Shown one piece after another: positions 38,396-55,504 of a DNA stretch of 64,000 nucleotides (within the stretch, counting starts at the first letter, position 1; each line of letters opens with the position of its first letter). A program made the position numbers and the translations under genes. The notes below the pieces were generated by a model. That model did no database searches and had not been told where the DNA came from. It was given only the letters and a program-made list of their open reading frames with translations. Origin of the DNA: Dictyophora rubrovolvata (taxonomy: Eukaryota > Basidiomycota > Agaricomycetes > Phallales > Phallaceae); contig CP114119.1 of the NCBI GenBank assembly GCA_029959195.1, positions 806,001 to 870,000 on the forward strand, written 5' to 3'.

Positions 38396-39930
38396 ATGTC
38401 AAGACAAGAAAAGTCAATCACTGAAAAACATGCGAAGATTTTACGTGAGCTAGTGAAACGGTCGGATAACAAAGTCTGTGCGGATTGCAAACGAAATGGT
38501 AAGCGTTTTCTAGTCATAACTTCTCAACACCACTTGACGATTCATTGACCTTTGAATGTAGATCCTCGGTGGGCTTCGTGGAATATGTATGTTCTGATAA
38601 AACTATCTGCGCACAGCACAAGTGAAATGATCCCCTTTTTTTGTTCAGAGGTGTTTTCCTGTGCATACGATGTTCGGGCATCCATCGCAGCATGGGTACT
38701 CATATCAGCAAAATCAAGTCTATAGATCTAGACATTTGGACCCCGGAGCAAATGGAAGTAAGTTATATGACAATACTCTATCTCGATTCTAATACTGATC
38801 CTCGAAATTGAAAACGTGAAGTCTATCCAGAAGTGGGGCAATGCAAGGGCGAACCTGTATTGGGAGGCTCATCTGAAAGCAGGTCATGTTCCTCCAGATC
38901 AGTATGTTTTGTTTTTTGTCTGTTTGTGGCTTTGTTTACCACCATTCAATCCTCTAGCAAAATGGAGTCATTCATACGCTCAAAGTACGAGTCGCGTCGA
39001 TGGGCTCTAGAAGGACCGCTTCCCAAAGATCCGTCAGTTCTTGAGAATGGTTCAGCTAGACAGGTTATAATCTATTGACTGATTCATGTTCAATTAGACA
39101 CTTACTCGTCGTTTTTTTAGAATACATCTTCTCCTCCACCACCACCTCCGGTATCACAGAAACTACCAACTGCACTCCCAGCACCATCCACAACGACAAC
39201 CTCGACCCGCGCAGCACAAAGACAAACAACCACACCCCGTCAGCTTCTTTCTTCCCAGACACGGTCCCTTCCAGCAGCCCCATTAAGCCCTCCACCTTCA
39301 TCCCAATCTCAACAACAAAAACAACAGTCACAACCGGGGGCACAAGCACAGCAACCTGTTAGCTCTCCTCAAAACGATTTGTTTAGCTTAGATTTCCACA
39401 GTCCACCACCTGCTAGTTCTCAAACTCAGATAACATCCTCACAGCCACAGCGGAACGTTAAAGACGACATTTTGTCACTATTCTCTGCAGCACCTCCGGC
39501 AGGAGCTGGCGTACTGGGCGGTGGCGGTGGCGGCGGCGCATTCGGGAATCCCGCCGCAACAAGTATGGTGGGAAACGCAGGAACAGGGATGTGGGGCGTA
39601 CAGTCTGGTTGGAATGGCGGCGCACCACCGGCAATGCAGAGTCCACAGCAGCCGAACATATGGGGTCCACCACAAGCAAACGCGTGGAGTCAACCGACTG
39701 TTCCACAGCAGCAATCGCAGCAGCCTTTTGGAACGTTCGGGGGTGTTCCATCTACCACCGTGACTTCGTTTGGTACGCAGGATATTTGGGGTAACGCCAC
39801 TTCTCCCGCATTAGCAACGGCTGGTGTAGGAGGACAAACCAACGATCTTTTTGGCGGTTCATTCTCAACAGCCACAACTCAACAGAAGAAAGACGATGCT
39901 TTTGGTGATATTTGGGGAAGTTTCAAATGA
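38396..39930 (+). CDS. AGE2: ArfGAP protein, AGE2/SMAP type
   Basis: GTPase-activating protein for Arf at the trans-Golgi/endosome. Six exons (38396-38498, 38562-38586, 38649-38757, 38822-38901, 38958-39063, 39121-39930) sum to 1233 nt, 410 aa. The N-terminal ArfGAP domain carries the zinc finger [20 protein letters not shown] followed by [20 protein letters not shown], with the arginine finger in GIHRSMG. Exon 2 is only 25 nt. The large last exon encodes a Pro/Gln/Ser-rich tail with a Gly run (GGGGGGG) and repeated NDLFSL, DIWG and FGDIWGSF motifs, of the kind that bind clathrin adaptors. Confidence 0.93.
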
Positions 39931-40053
39931 TACTTGATTGGTTTAATTTTCCTTACATTTGTCGGGCCATCATTTTGTTTTTATTAAAATACAATTTGCC
40001 TATATCCTCCCCCCCGCTCATCCCTATTTGTATTCCGGTATACCACCACCAAT

Positions 40054-42814
40054 TCAAGCTAATCCAATGTCCTTTAGATTATTTCAGTCTTCATTTCCCT
40101 TCGATTTCGAACAACAGGAAGAGAGAAACTCACCTTCTTAATCAAAGCAACAGCAATAGGATGAAATTCGGACGCATGAGCAAGGAAAGTTTTCTGAGCC
40201 AGTTCTGGATCTATTTTATAAATCGCACGGAAAGTAGGCCTGCAGAATTTCATACGTCCTTTAAGACCTTTTTCATCGTTCACAAGCCAATTGGCAGCAT
40301 CGTTGATAAAGTCCTTGGCAGCTGGTGACGATAATGCTAGTTCATACCAACGGAGACGAATTTCAGCATTAGGAGACGTGTTCAGAGAGTAAACGTCCGC
40401 CAAGTGGTGGACATGGGTTGAAGGGAGTGGTTCGAATGATGAGAGGCGTTCGAGGAATACAACTACAAAGAAAATTCTTTTTTAGGTTTTCGAATGTACT
40501 TCCGGGTTACAAACATATGTACCTGTTTGGTTTCCATTAAAACTGGCCAAATCATCGGGCTTGAATGAAAGCTCAGAAATTGAGATTTCACGGGCAGAAT
40601 CCCATCGAGCTGCCAATGCGTACGCCTGTTCTGCGAGTGTTGTATCGTATTTCATTTCGACAGGCAACGTGATACCTTCTCCATAAAACCAAGACTATTA
40701 TATTAATTAGTGAATGAGTTTGAATGATACAATAACAGTTTCTTGATAAGTGCACCGTGACATACCTGCCAATCGATCGTATCTAACAATTTAACCTTCT
40801 CAGGATTATTTTTCTGAAAGTATCCGTACAAGTTATCCTTCCACTCTATTGCGGATATACTTTTTCCAGTGAACGTATTGACATAATATTTGACATAAGG
40901 GAGTAACACGTCCACCCCTCCGAGCATCCTTTCTTCAAAAGGAATGTTTCCTTAACTCAATTGAAGCACGGCAGTAAAATATTAACTTACCTATATGCAA
41001 TATCAGATTAGCACCTTTTTCGTACGGAACTTGAGAATATGCATCATCGGGGTCTTCGCCTTTCTCAAAATCAATGACAAGTCGCTGATATCTGGGACGA
41101 TTTTCGTATCCTATCAGATCGTCGATCAAACTTTTGTAGCCGATGATGAACGAGAAACCACGGTGGCCATGTCCCTTGATTTTTTGGAGAAGATAACGTT
41201 CGGTGTAGGTTGTCCAGCCTTAAATATACATTTTTTGGTTTGTCAGCTAAAACGTTTTAGAAAAAATGAAAGGACAAGCCTTCATTGAGGAAGAATGAAG
41301 ATGCAGTTTTATGTCTAAGATTGTCGAATTAGATACTCTCTCCATTAATGAACGAGGACTGCTCACGTTACTCCATTCCCGAACCATGAGTGGGAGAGTT
41401 CGTGGATAATCACATCGTTTAGACTACGATCTCCAGTTAAAACGGCTTTTTATTCAGAGAAAATTAAAGTCAGCATATACAATGACTATAGCAACAGAAT
41501 CTTACTAGGTGTCAGAAATGTCAGACAAGCGTTTTCCTGAAGTGAACATTGATTTCAGACTTTTATATTGACCTACACTCTTCACTTACCATTCCTCCGT
41601 ACGGGAAAGAGGGAGGTAAAACTAACAAGTCATAAACCGAGAATCTATATGGTGTGAGCGTGTCTTCCGCGGCTGAAAGATAGCTAGACGTAATACAATT
41701 AGAAAAATCAGCTGGCAGAATAAAATATTGAACGCATACGTACGTTACAGTATCCTCGCTGAACTCATTATATGCGAAGTCAATGAGACTTGGTTCGGCC
41801 CATACGCCAGATGTCCAGTTGCGATTTTTGACAGGGAATGGACGATATCTCACATCTCCAGCTGCAATCGCAATCAAATAGGATGGAATAGGTACTGGCT
41901 AGGGCGAGTTATAGCACCGAAATGGTTTGTTTAAAAAAATTACGAACCTGTTCGTATTTGTATGTCACAGTTTCTTTCCCTATCTCTTTACCGTTATGTG
42001 CTGGTCCCGTGGACGGTGGAGATTGTCGAACTGCCGAAAGGAGGACTGGGAGCGTCGAAGTTACCGATGCCGAATATGTCTACGTGCACTATCAATAACT
42101 TATACTTGGCAGGAAAAATCAATGGTGTAACCTGTTTGACAGAAGGGGTATCTAGAGAAAATTCAGACTTTGAACTTGGTAAGTGGGATTTCTGCGACAT
42201 ATGTAGTACCTTGGACAGGTAGGAGGCTACGGGCATAAATAGGCTGACACTGGCTGAAGAGATACGGATGTTTTTTGCCTTGTGTTTGTCTGTTAGAAAT
42301 AGCTTCTTAAGAAGAACTGGTAAATTAATCAGTATTCAAGGGACATACTGAGGATCTAGCCATTGCAGAGCAGTTGACTTTGTTGAGGTCGAGTAGTCGA
42401 TGTTGACAGATACCGTGTTCCCTGATGAGATGACTTCAGATAGTGAAATCGAGAGGGGAGAACCCATGACTGGATGTTCTTTTCCGAGAGCATACTAGAA
42501 CCTCCTCATTATAGAGAAGATTGAAAAGAATGATGGTAAAGACTTGCTGAAACTTGCTCATTATCAACCTGCACATTGGTGATATTCAACCCAAAGGTAT
42601 CGAATCTAGCCTGATGTTGAATACTCCGAAAGACTTGAGATCAGGGAGACACTCACACTATCTCGTTGACATCTTTTTTGGCGAGAAGTTTGTGCCGCAC
42701 TGATCCAGCGATGATTTTCGCTTTGAAATCAATATTCCAGATAAGCTCGATATGCGTCGTGGCAATGTCGAGATAGTTTGATTGCGTCGTTGGATCGATT
42801 TCCAGGCTGCCCAT
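40054..42814 (-). CDS. LTA4H: Leukotriene A4 hydrolase / aminopeptidase (M1)
   Basis: Zinc metallopeptidase of family M1, bifunctional epoxide hydrolase and aminopeptidase in characterised homologues. The gene has roughly a dozen exons; the protein is about 630 aa. The N-terminus reads MGSLEIDPTTQSNYLDI and the end is IKKDIGLA after a final 54-nt intron. Catalytic elements are the substrate-binding PPSFPYGGMENACLTF, the zinc motif HELSHSWFGN with the third ligand Glu in FFLNEGWTTY, and the VPYEKGANL tyrosine region. The intron after FFLNEG begins with GC (41279-41278 on the minus strand) if the reading frame is kept. The C-terminal helical domain is complete. The gene is tail-to-tail with the ArfGAP (123 bp) and head-to-head with the F-box gene. 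Confidence 0.94.
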
Positions 42815-43169
42815 GATGATAATCTGATGCTGTGAGCCTGCGAGTGACTAGGAACGTGACTTTGTGCTTTGAGCTCTCAGGCTGAATCGAACGTGTCTCG
42901 ATTAAGTAGGATGCTCAATCTCAATGCTGGAATTCTTCAAACTTTTCTTGGTGTTTAACGAGTCATTTCTTATCAGTTTCTCATCGACTCGGAAATCCCT
43001 CGGCCTCAAATTCCGAGTCGTTGCACCGCCCGTGTCAGCTGGCGGAGTAATGTGGACGCATGTGGGCGTATGACATCACACAATAATGCCTCCGGAGTCT
43101 GCCAACGTTCCAGCTCAACTCTTTAGGTTTGACCACCACCCTCAAACTACCCCGAGAAGATATTAAAAA
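42815..43169. other. Divergent promoter region, LTA4H and F-box gene
   Basis: 355 bp between head-to-head genes. No further element is recognised. Confidence 0.5.
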
Positions 43170-44133
43170 ATGTCTTCGACCCTTCTTCACGACGTTTTGC
43201 GACCCTATGGCATAGATCACCTCAATCGCAAACTCGCACAGGCTTCCTTAAACGCGTCCACTCAGGCATCCGAAGATGACCGCGACTCAGAAGATGAAAT
43301 CGTCGGCGTTGTGAGTCTCAATCCTAGCTAATTCATACTTCGATCCGTCTTCATGAACTTGTCTCTTTTTTCAGCAATCGTTGCCAGGAACACCATCCCG
43401 ATCGAGGGCACCTTCACGACCTTCATCCAGACCCAGCTCGAGAGCTGCTTCACCGACAAAAGGGGCATCCAAACGGCCCATACCAGGGCCACTTCACATA
43501 ACCAAAGCGGTCAGCGCAGACCCACTACGGATATTGCCTACAGAGCTGAGTCAACGTATATTTGGCCTCCTCAGCGTTGGTGACCTTGCTCGTTGTTCGC
43601 GGACTTGCAAGAAATGGAATAGAAGTCAAACACTAAATTATGGTATGTATCCCCATGCCATCCGTATCGTATCAGAGTGTACTTACTCATTTAACTCCGC
43701 GACGCAGTTTGGTTCCAACAGTATAGAAAAGAGACATTTAGAGATGACAAATTGCCGCCTGGCAAATGGACTAAGCGGGAATCTAAGCAAAACTGGGTAT
43801 TTAACTCTCCTAGTATTTCTTTTTCCACCCATGTGTTGATCTTGCCGGCAGCGCCAGGAATATGTCCGCACTATACGGGCACAAGAAGCTGAGCTTGTGC
43901 AAACTCCTTTTTCACATTCGTCTACGCCATCAGGCTATCAGACACCTCGGGAAATACGGGAAGAGCAATGGAGAATAGAAAACGAGTCGATAGCTAAACC
44001 CGGTAAACTTGAAATGAGAGAAATGTACAAGGAAATGGGAGGCAGAAAGTCTCGCACGAAACCCAAGTTTGGATCAACGATAGTTGCGACACGCGATAAG
44101 GGCGGGTGGCAATTCGGCGATGATTACCTGTGA
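43170..44133 (+). CDS. F-box protein
   Basis: Likely substrate adaptor of an SCF ubiquitin ligase. Four exons (43170-43310, 43375-43642, 43708-43796, 43852-44133) sum to 780 nt, 259 aa. The F-box is at about residues 80-120: LRILPTELSQRIFGLLSVGD then LARCSRTCKKWNR, followed by a WFQQYRKETFRDDKLP segment. A Ser/Arg/Pro-rich repeat (SRPSSRPSSR) precedes the F-box. The C-terminal half is charged and has no repeats such as LRR or WD40, so the target is unknown. It ends WQFGDDYL, a small conserved-looking tail. Confidence 0.82.
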
Positions 44134-44422
44134 CTCATAGAATTTTTAGCCACACGTTTCTTGCATATGTATCATATGCTAGTCTGTTTTATTTAACCTG
44201 TATGACCTTGAGAGTTTGTTTAATTTATTATCCCAGACGTCTCGCAGGGGATTTCGTCCCTTGCGATTGGCGGATACCTGATATGGCAATTTTATCGGTC
44301 GGATAAACGTTCAAGCAGGCCCTTGTGTGGAATATTTATAACGAGGACTCGGAAGGAATTATAAATCTTCTAGTGTTTTTTTCCTCACCTTGACCACCGT
44401 TTTACAGTTTAATCTTCTCGTC

Positions 44423-45780
44423 ATGGCTTCTGAAGCACAAATGAAAAATCCGCTACTTGTCGGGAAGGCAATCCGAGCACAATTAGAGCATGAAATACCT
44501 CAAGACTTGCCTCTCGAACGCGATTTCCGTGAAGGAACTGACCATACCATTACAGATCAGTAAGCATGAATAACAAATCATACGAACTGATCAACTAGAC
44601 AGATCAAACAGTGTCCTGGACTTGCATGAACGACTTACACCAGATCCGAGGATTAAACAAGTCTTCAAATCGCTCATTACCCACCTCCATGCTTTTGCCC
44701 GTGAAACGAATCTGTCACATGCCGAGTGGGCTCGTGCAATTGAACTGCTTACACGTGCTGGAAAAGAAAGCACACCTCATAAGAATGAATTTGTACTGTT
44801 GAGCGATTGCATGGGTCTTAGTGCGTTGATTGACGAGCTGGAACACCCCAAACCACCGGTATGTTCACTTTCCCTATGGTCAAAAGATCGATACTCAATA
44901 TATGCAGGGATGCACGGATTCATGCGAAGAAGGTCCTTTCTTTACGACGGACGCGCCTGAAGTGCCTTCTGGATCGGATATTGCTGCGCCGAATACTATC
45001 GGAGAGAGAATGTATTTTGAAGCCACTATTAAGAACACAAAGGGTGAAGGTATTGTCGGGGCTAAAGCCGATGTCGTAAGTATTGTCTTCTGCGATAAAA
45101 TGCACGTGGAATTCTCACATTTATTGGACAAGTGGCAAGCTGACGGAGATGGTTTGTACGATGTCCAATACCCTAACAGAAACGAGGGAGTACCAGATGA
45201 CCGGGCGACGATCGTTGCCGAGTCGAATGGATACTTTTGTTACCGCGGGAGATTGCCTGTTGCATATCCCATTGTAAGCTGTCTGGTTTCATTTAAGTTT
45301 CATTTCTCTCTTCTTACGTACTTGAAAAGCCTAGTGACGGACCTATTGGTGACGTTCTTCGAGTATTGGGTATGCTATTCCGTAACATTTTATAAAGCCT
45401 CGAATGCTGATTTAATACAGGTCGACACCCTCATCGTTCTTCGCACCTTCATTTTATAATAACGGCACCCGGCTATGACACGTACGTCGGTCCACCATCA
45501 TGTGCATCCAAATCCTAGACGATAAATTCCTTTGCCTCTCAGGTTAACTACTGCCGTATATCCCCACCATTCACCTTTTTTAGGAACCGATCCTGTCTTT
45601 GCAACGAAGAAAAGCCTTATTTGTCATCTCCAAGAAGTGACAGACAAAGCTGAATGGCGTAAGATGGGTTTCAAAGAGGGAGATGTGCCTCAGGGGCGTG
45701 TTTGGGTCTGGAAATTTGATTTCGTACTACCTTCCGTCGAAGAAGTGGAAAACTTGAAAAGTCAGAGGAAAACACATTGA
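44423..45780 (+). CDS. Intradiol ring-cleavage dioxygenase (catechol 1,2-dioxygenase type)
   Basis: Non-haem Fe(III) enzyme that opens catechol-type rings between the hydroxyls; probably a cytosolic catabolic enzyme. Seven exons (44423-44559, 44603-44858, 44908-45075, 45133-45273, 45330-45369, 45421-45481, 45543-45780) sum to 1041 nt, 346 aa. There is no signal peptide, which separates it from secreted lignin-related relatives. The expected iron ligands are visible: Tyr in DGDGLYDVQY, Tyr in RLPVAYPI, and two His in RSSHLHFII. The N-terminal helical dimerisation region (RIKQVFKSLITHLHAFARET) is present. Substrate choice (catechol or hydroxyquinol) cannot be decided by eye. Confidence 0.92.
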
Positions 45781-45959
45781 AAATGCGCTAATATTATAAA
45801 GTAACTTTTCAGTGTCGTAGCGTAACCCCCAAGTGACCCCCGAGACGTGTGTTGTTATTGATCATGATTACATAAGACATTACGTTTCTCAAAAGTTGAC
45901 GATTTCCATCTGTCGTTTTTTACTCTCTCAAAAATATCCCTTACGATTATCTTGAAATC

Positions 45960-47134
45960 ATGGATGATAAGGCAGCTCGTATTGCCGCTCGTCGTCAGGC
46001 TATTCTGAATGCTCGAGGAGACAGACTTGCACGATTAACTTCATCGGCCAGAGGTGACGATCCTGGAGGCGTATACGCCCAAGAAAGTAAGTCTAGTTGT
46101 GTCTCCTCTCACGGTGATTTTTAAGTGCTTTGAAAGCCCAGACTGCCACGAAAAGTAATCTTAATGCCTTTGTAGGAGAGGAGTCAATTTTACCACCACC
46201 TTCGCCGCCTCCGCCTCCTTCTGTCAATAATACACCTACCAAATCAGCGACAGCTCCAGAATCTACTCCTTCGAGTGCAACCAAAACTCCAAAAACTCCA
46301 GAAAGTTCGAGAATAAGAGCTGCTGCTGCACGAGAGTCGACAACACCTGAATGGACACCTCAGCAGCAAGAAGAGCTATTGAAAGCGCTTTTAGGCGCAG
46401 ATGCAGCATATTCTACTCAGCCTCGTCTTCCAGGACTATCTGCTACTACTAATACTGGTTCGGATGCTAACCCTGAAAATGCGGAGAATGTTCTCGCTCA
46501 GATGTTTTCTTCGTTTGGTGGGGGTCGTGTTGAAATGGCTCCGCCGCCTCCACGGACATTGGGCCAACGGCTTATTCCAGTACTCCATTTATTGAGCATG
46601 ATTGTTCTCGTTGTTTGGTTTGCGGTGTTCAAAGAGCCGGAGCAAGTTAGGCTCAATGTTGCGAGCGTTGGTGTAAAAGGGGTTGAGGTGGAGGATCATT
46701 TTGGATGGAAAAGATGGGCCAGGTTGACGAGTGTGAAGCCTACTGGGGATATGTGGAGTGTACCAATGATGGTAGGTGTTTTCTTTTTTCTTTTCTCAAT
46801 TCGAGGGTTTCTTATGTTCCAAGTCTTCGTTTTTTTGGGCTTTTACAACGATTGAGCTGGTGCTTCATTCACTACGGCTTGTTTCGAAACCAGTATGCCA
46901 TATTTCGTCAATCTTTCTTATCTTCAATGAACTACAGCACTGAAAAACTAGACTCCATACCGACCCCCTTTCCTTTTGGAGCTCGTGCTCCCCCATTTAC
47001 CACCTCCAGCACCTAGAGTCATAATTACATCCCTACAGTATCTCCAAATGGGGGGCATGGTTTTAAATGATCTCGCGGTTCTAATATTCGGGATCGGGAT
47101 GGTGGTCTTGGTATCTAGTTGGAAAGCTGGGTGA
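45960..47134 (+). CDS. GET2: GET complex subunit Get2-like protein
   Basis: Probable ER receptor subunit for tail-anchored protein insertion. Four exons (45960-46086, 46137-46771, 46824-46892, 46952-47134) sum to 1014 nt, 337 aa. The N-terminus has the Get2-type basic segment AARRQAILNARGDRLARLT, known to contact Get3. A Pro/Thr-rich linker follows. Three hydrophobic segments lie in the C-terminal third: VLHLLSMIVLVVWFAVF, FFWAFTTIELVLHSLRL and DLAVLIFGIGMVVLVSSW. The intron at 46893-46951 is required; reading through it stops the protein before the last membrane segment. The gene ends 60 bp from the convergent mitoribosomal gene. Confidence 0.82.
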
Positions 47135-47194
47135 TATGTTATCGTGTCTACTGATATTTTCACTATACTTGTCACTTCGGGATTGTGAACAAGT

Positions 47195-47737
47195 TTATAT
47201 CTTTATTTTGTGGCCTTGCTGCCTGGCGCTCCTGCTCAATTCACCTGTGCCGCTTGGCTTTAATTTAGCATCTGGTGCAACTTGGAAGTGCAAATCTAAC
47301 AGCTCCTGCAAGATGGTACCGCTTAGTTTGTTGTCCATGTTAATTGCTTTTGATTCTCCGTTTCCTAAACAAAGGGGTGTGTGTCAAGTTGTGTAAGAAA
47401 CGATGGAAAGTGAAAACATACGGAAAGTAACTTCCATCTCCGGTACAAGCACATCTTCTGGCTTTTTGGGTATCTTATTCACAGTGACGGCAAGGGAAGG
47501 ATTTGAATATGCAATTCGACATAAATCTTCTTTTACGAAATGTCTATGACATAGTTCAATAAGAAACCGAAGTGAAGGTTGAGTGGATGCATCTCCTTAC
47601 CGGGCCCCAAAATGGTCATTACGAAAGGCATACGTCAATTTCAAGGACTGAACTGCGGGCAAATATGGTCTTGGTTCTTTTTGAAGATGTTGAAGAATTT
47701 TTGAAAGCCGTGAAGGTTCTAAAGGATTTCGAGGCAT
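47195..47737 (-). CDS. Mitochondrial ribosomal protein with L51/S25/CI-B8 domain
   Basis: Small mitoribosomal protein of the thioredoxin-like L51/S25/CI-B8 family (Mrp49/MRPL43/MRPS25 relatives). Exons on the minus strand are 47601-47737, 47422-47543 and 47195-47365. The protein starts MPRNPLEPSRLSKILQHL and carries the hallmark RNDHFGARHFVKEDL, then RIAYSNPSLAVTV, then PEMEVTF. The tail continues MDNKLSGTILQELLDLHF to a TAA at 47195-47197. With the strong GTATGT donor after exon 2, the last exon is one base out of frame: the text should run F-R-N-G-E-S-K-A-I then N-M-D-N-K, with the slip at about 47339-47343. Using a weaker GTTACT donor 10 bases earlier restores the frame but drops V-T-F. 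Confidence 0.75.
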
Positions 47738-47840
47738 GGCTCCTTTCAGAGAAGATTCCGCTGACGTAAACTGAGGGCGCTTAGGAAACTGAACTTGACA
47801 AGTCAGTTTCGCCACTCTCTACAAGTTTGAGCTTTCGCCA
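47738..47840. promoter_or_regulatory. 103-bp bidirectional promoter (mitoribosomal gene / PRP16)
   Basis: The start codons of the minus-strand mitoribosomal gene (47737) and plus-strand PRP16 (47841) are only 103 bp apart, so both promoters and 5' leaders must share this space. No clear TATA element is visible. Confidence 0.65.
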
Positions 47841-52881
<5,041 letters not shown>

Positions 52882-53064
52882 ATGGCATTGTATATATCAT
52901 GTAATTATGTGGACGTAGATGTAAAACAAGATTATCAGTGTAATTGTTGCCAAGACGCCAGCCCAATTGGCGTAGACGCCGGACAATGGGAGAGATAATA
53001 ATTCGGCACCCGATATTGTCTTGGTCTCTTCTTTCCAATCTATTTCTCTTTACTTTTTCCTTTA

Positions 53065-55172
53065 ATGGTTGATACTTTTGTGTCAACGTCTTTATATCAA
53101 CGGTCGCCGCTGGACATTTTGAGCAGACAGTCTTCTGGAAAGATAGCATCCCCGGACGGTTTTTTTACTCCAAGCTCCTCTAAATTTGTCATTCGCCATG
53201 GGGATGCAACGACGGTGACACCTCACAGCCCTCCTTCTCCTCTCTTGCATACAAGATTCAAAGCACATTCTGGATCAAGCACGGCAGCGTCATCGTTTCT
53301 CGATTATCGCGAGGACTATTCAGCCGATTCGGTGGGTCGGGCCATAACTAAACCTTCCAGGAAGGACGACGACGTTTGGTCGCGGGACGAAGACGATAGT
53401 ATCCATTATGATACAAGCTATGATTCTCAAACCTTGACATATCCAACTCCAGGGTTCCAATATATCATTGACGCGATGAAGAACAAATCTGCCGATCCCC
53501 CTTCGCCAATACCGTCATCTCCTGGTATTGTGCCTGATGAGCAGAGGTTATCATATATGTCAGCTGCATCCGCATACACTGTCAAGGATGAGCATCCCCA
53601 CAATAATTCTGACAGCTACCTCGACGCCGCAAACGGTGTGAATAGCACAGATCAATCAATAGTACCTCAAGTTATTGTCTCATCACCTCCACCGTCCGTT
53701 CGAGGATCATTTAATACTGACAGGCCTTCGATTGATGGTTCTTCTCAAAGCGCTCCGCTCCGGGCGCCGACGCAATATAGCGTGTCCAACTTCTCTAGAC
53801 CAAGACGTCTTTTCAATCAAGGGGACGAGCAGAGGAAATTCGAAGTTTTGGAACGCAATCGAGCCAGAAGTCCGACTCAGACGTCAGCGGATAGTCGTTC
53901 GGGAACACCAACGGGTCATACTCAATTAACTCATTTAAATGGAGTTTCACACCAAACGTCGGCACCTTTTAATCACGGTGCCACTTCCACTTTTGAAATG
54001 TCACCACCTGTACAATTGCAATCGCAATCGCCGACATCAACTCGCCCCATTTCACCTAATGGGCTTTTTGTTCCGGCATCTCTGCAACCGGGACAACGCA
54101 GTGCCACTCCTACAGGAAGGCACAGCCAAAGTCGAAGCCCAAGCCCAAGCCCAGCAAATGTCATAACAAATATCAGTAGCGCCCAGCCTACACCGGATGC
54201 ACAATCAAAAGAACAGCGCGCAGAATCGAATTATATCAGACTCCCGAACTTACCACCATCTCCGCGTGTTACTTCTCGAGTATCCCTTTACTCTACCTAC
54301 TCTTATTATCAACTTGACGACAGTCGCACACCATCGCCTTCAACTCCCGGTCCAACCTCAACTGAGTTTGGCGTTATTATGAACAACCGCACTGCTCCTC
54401 CTTCCAACAACACCGGCAGAGCAACACCTGGTTCGCAAGCCCCCACTCCCATGCCAGCCACGCCCGGACCACCCGCAGCTGAGGAATACTTGGTCCTTGG
54501 AATACAACACCACGAAGCTAATCGATTACAAGACTCGGCCGCGTGTTTCGAACGTGCAGCCACGTTGGATGGTGGATGTGGCGTGGGTATGTTAATGTGG
54601 GGTCTAACTCTCCGACATGCTTGGGGTGTGGCGAAAGATGAAAAAGCAGCATTTATTTGGTTGAGACGAGCAGCGGAGTCGGCTGTGGAAGATTTGGAAG
54701 CGGCCAGAGAGGGGAAGGAACAAGTTGCTGTTAAGGTTTGTTGTCGGCTTTATGGTTTCTTGATCTAAAACAAAATAACCAAGCTACCTTTCAGGCTGAG
54801 CTTGTTCTCGCTATTTATGAAGTGGGCCAATGCTTTTTCCATGGATGGGGAGTTCACCAAGACAAGAAGATGGCCGTTGTATGTATTATTCGGGATTACG
54901 TCTGGTTGTCGGTATATTAACCCTTTCCTTTTTAGAGCTACTTTCAGGTCGCAGCCCGACTAGGGGATGTCGATGCTCAGCAGGAGTTGGCATTCTGTCT
55001 TGCCAATGGCAAGGGCTGCAAAAAGAACAGAAAGGAAGCTGCTAAATGGTATCGAGCCGCTGTATGTTCTATTTACTTCATTTTACTACCTCATGCTGAT
55101 AGGTTATCCTAGGTCGAGCAAGGAGCAAGCTCTGTCGGACTCGCATGGATTTACAAATCCAAACTTCAATGA
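53065..55172 (+). CDS. SEL1-repeat protein, Skt5/Chs4-like
   Basis: Probably a regulator of chitin synthase or a related cell-wall scaffold; the SEL1/HCP-like C-terminus resembles the Skt5/Chs4 and Dsf2 group. Four exons (53065-54735, 54795-54878, 54936-55061, 55113-55172) sum to 1941 nt, 646 aa. The first 460 residues are Ser/Pro/Thr-rich and probably disordered. SEL1 units begin near EEYLVLGIQHHEANRLQDSA and continue through MLMWGLTLRHAWGVAKDE, IYEVGQCFFHGWGVHQDK, LAFCLANGKGCKKNRKEAAK and a last unit VGLAWIYKSKLQ. No CAAX box is present at the C-terminus, unlike Skt5 of yeast. Confidence 0.72.
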
Positions 55173-55504
55173 TAAACATATACTTTTCTCAGTCCCGTCG
55201 TTGACTCTCACCACTCCTTTTTCATTCCTTCGATTTTGACTCATTTCCGCAGCATACAGGCTTGACGTTGTTTCTTTTTCTTCTTCCCTTTTACTGCAAG
55301 AACCGAAAGTGTATTAATAGATTAGGCTAGGCAGCCTGGTATGTAACAGACATCAACTCTACATAACATAAGTAAATTATAATACATGCACTTTCCTTTG
55401 TTTCGTTTTTTCGTCTCAATCGTGGCAGTAAGACTATGCATATTAGGATTAAGTAAACATGTCCGTGTCCTTCGCTTCCTCCTATCACAAACACGAATTT
55501 CATC
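55173..55504. other. Intergenic spacer, SEL1 gene to MEI4-like gene
   Basis: 332 bp between two plus-strand genes. No feature recognised. Confidence 0.5.

Noticed and set aside
39426-39875. Several antisense frames under the ArfGAP tail
   Set aside because: They are shadows of the Gly/Pro/Gln-rich coding sequence, which is open in many frames.
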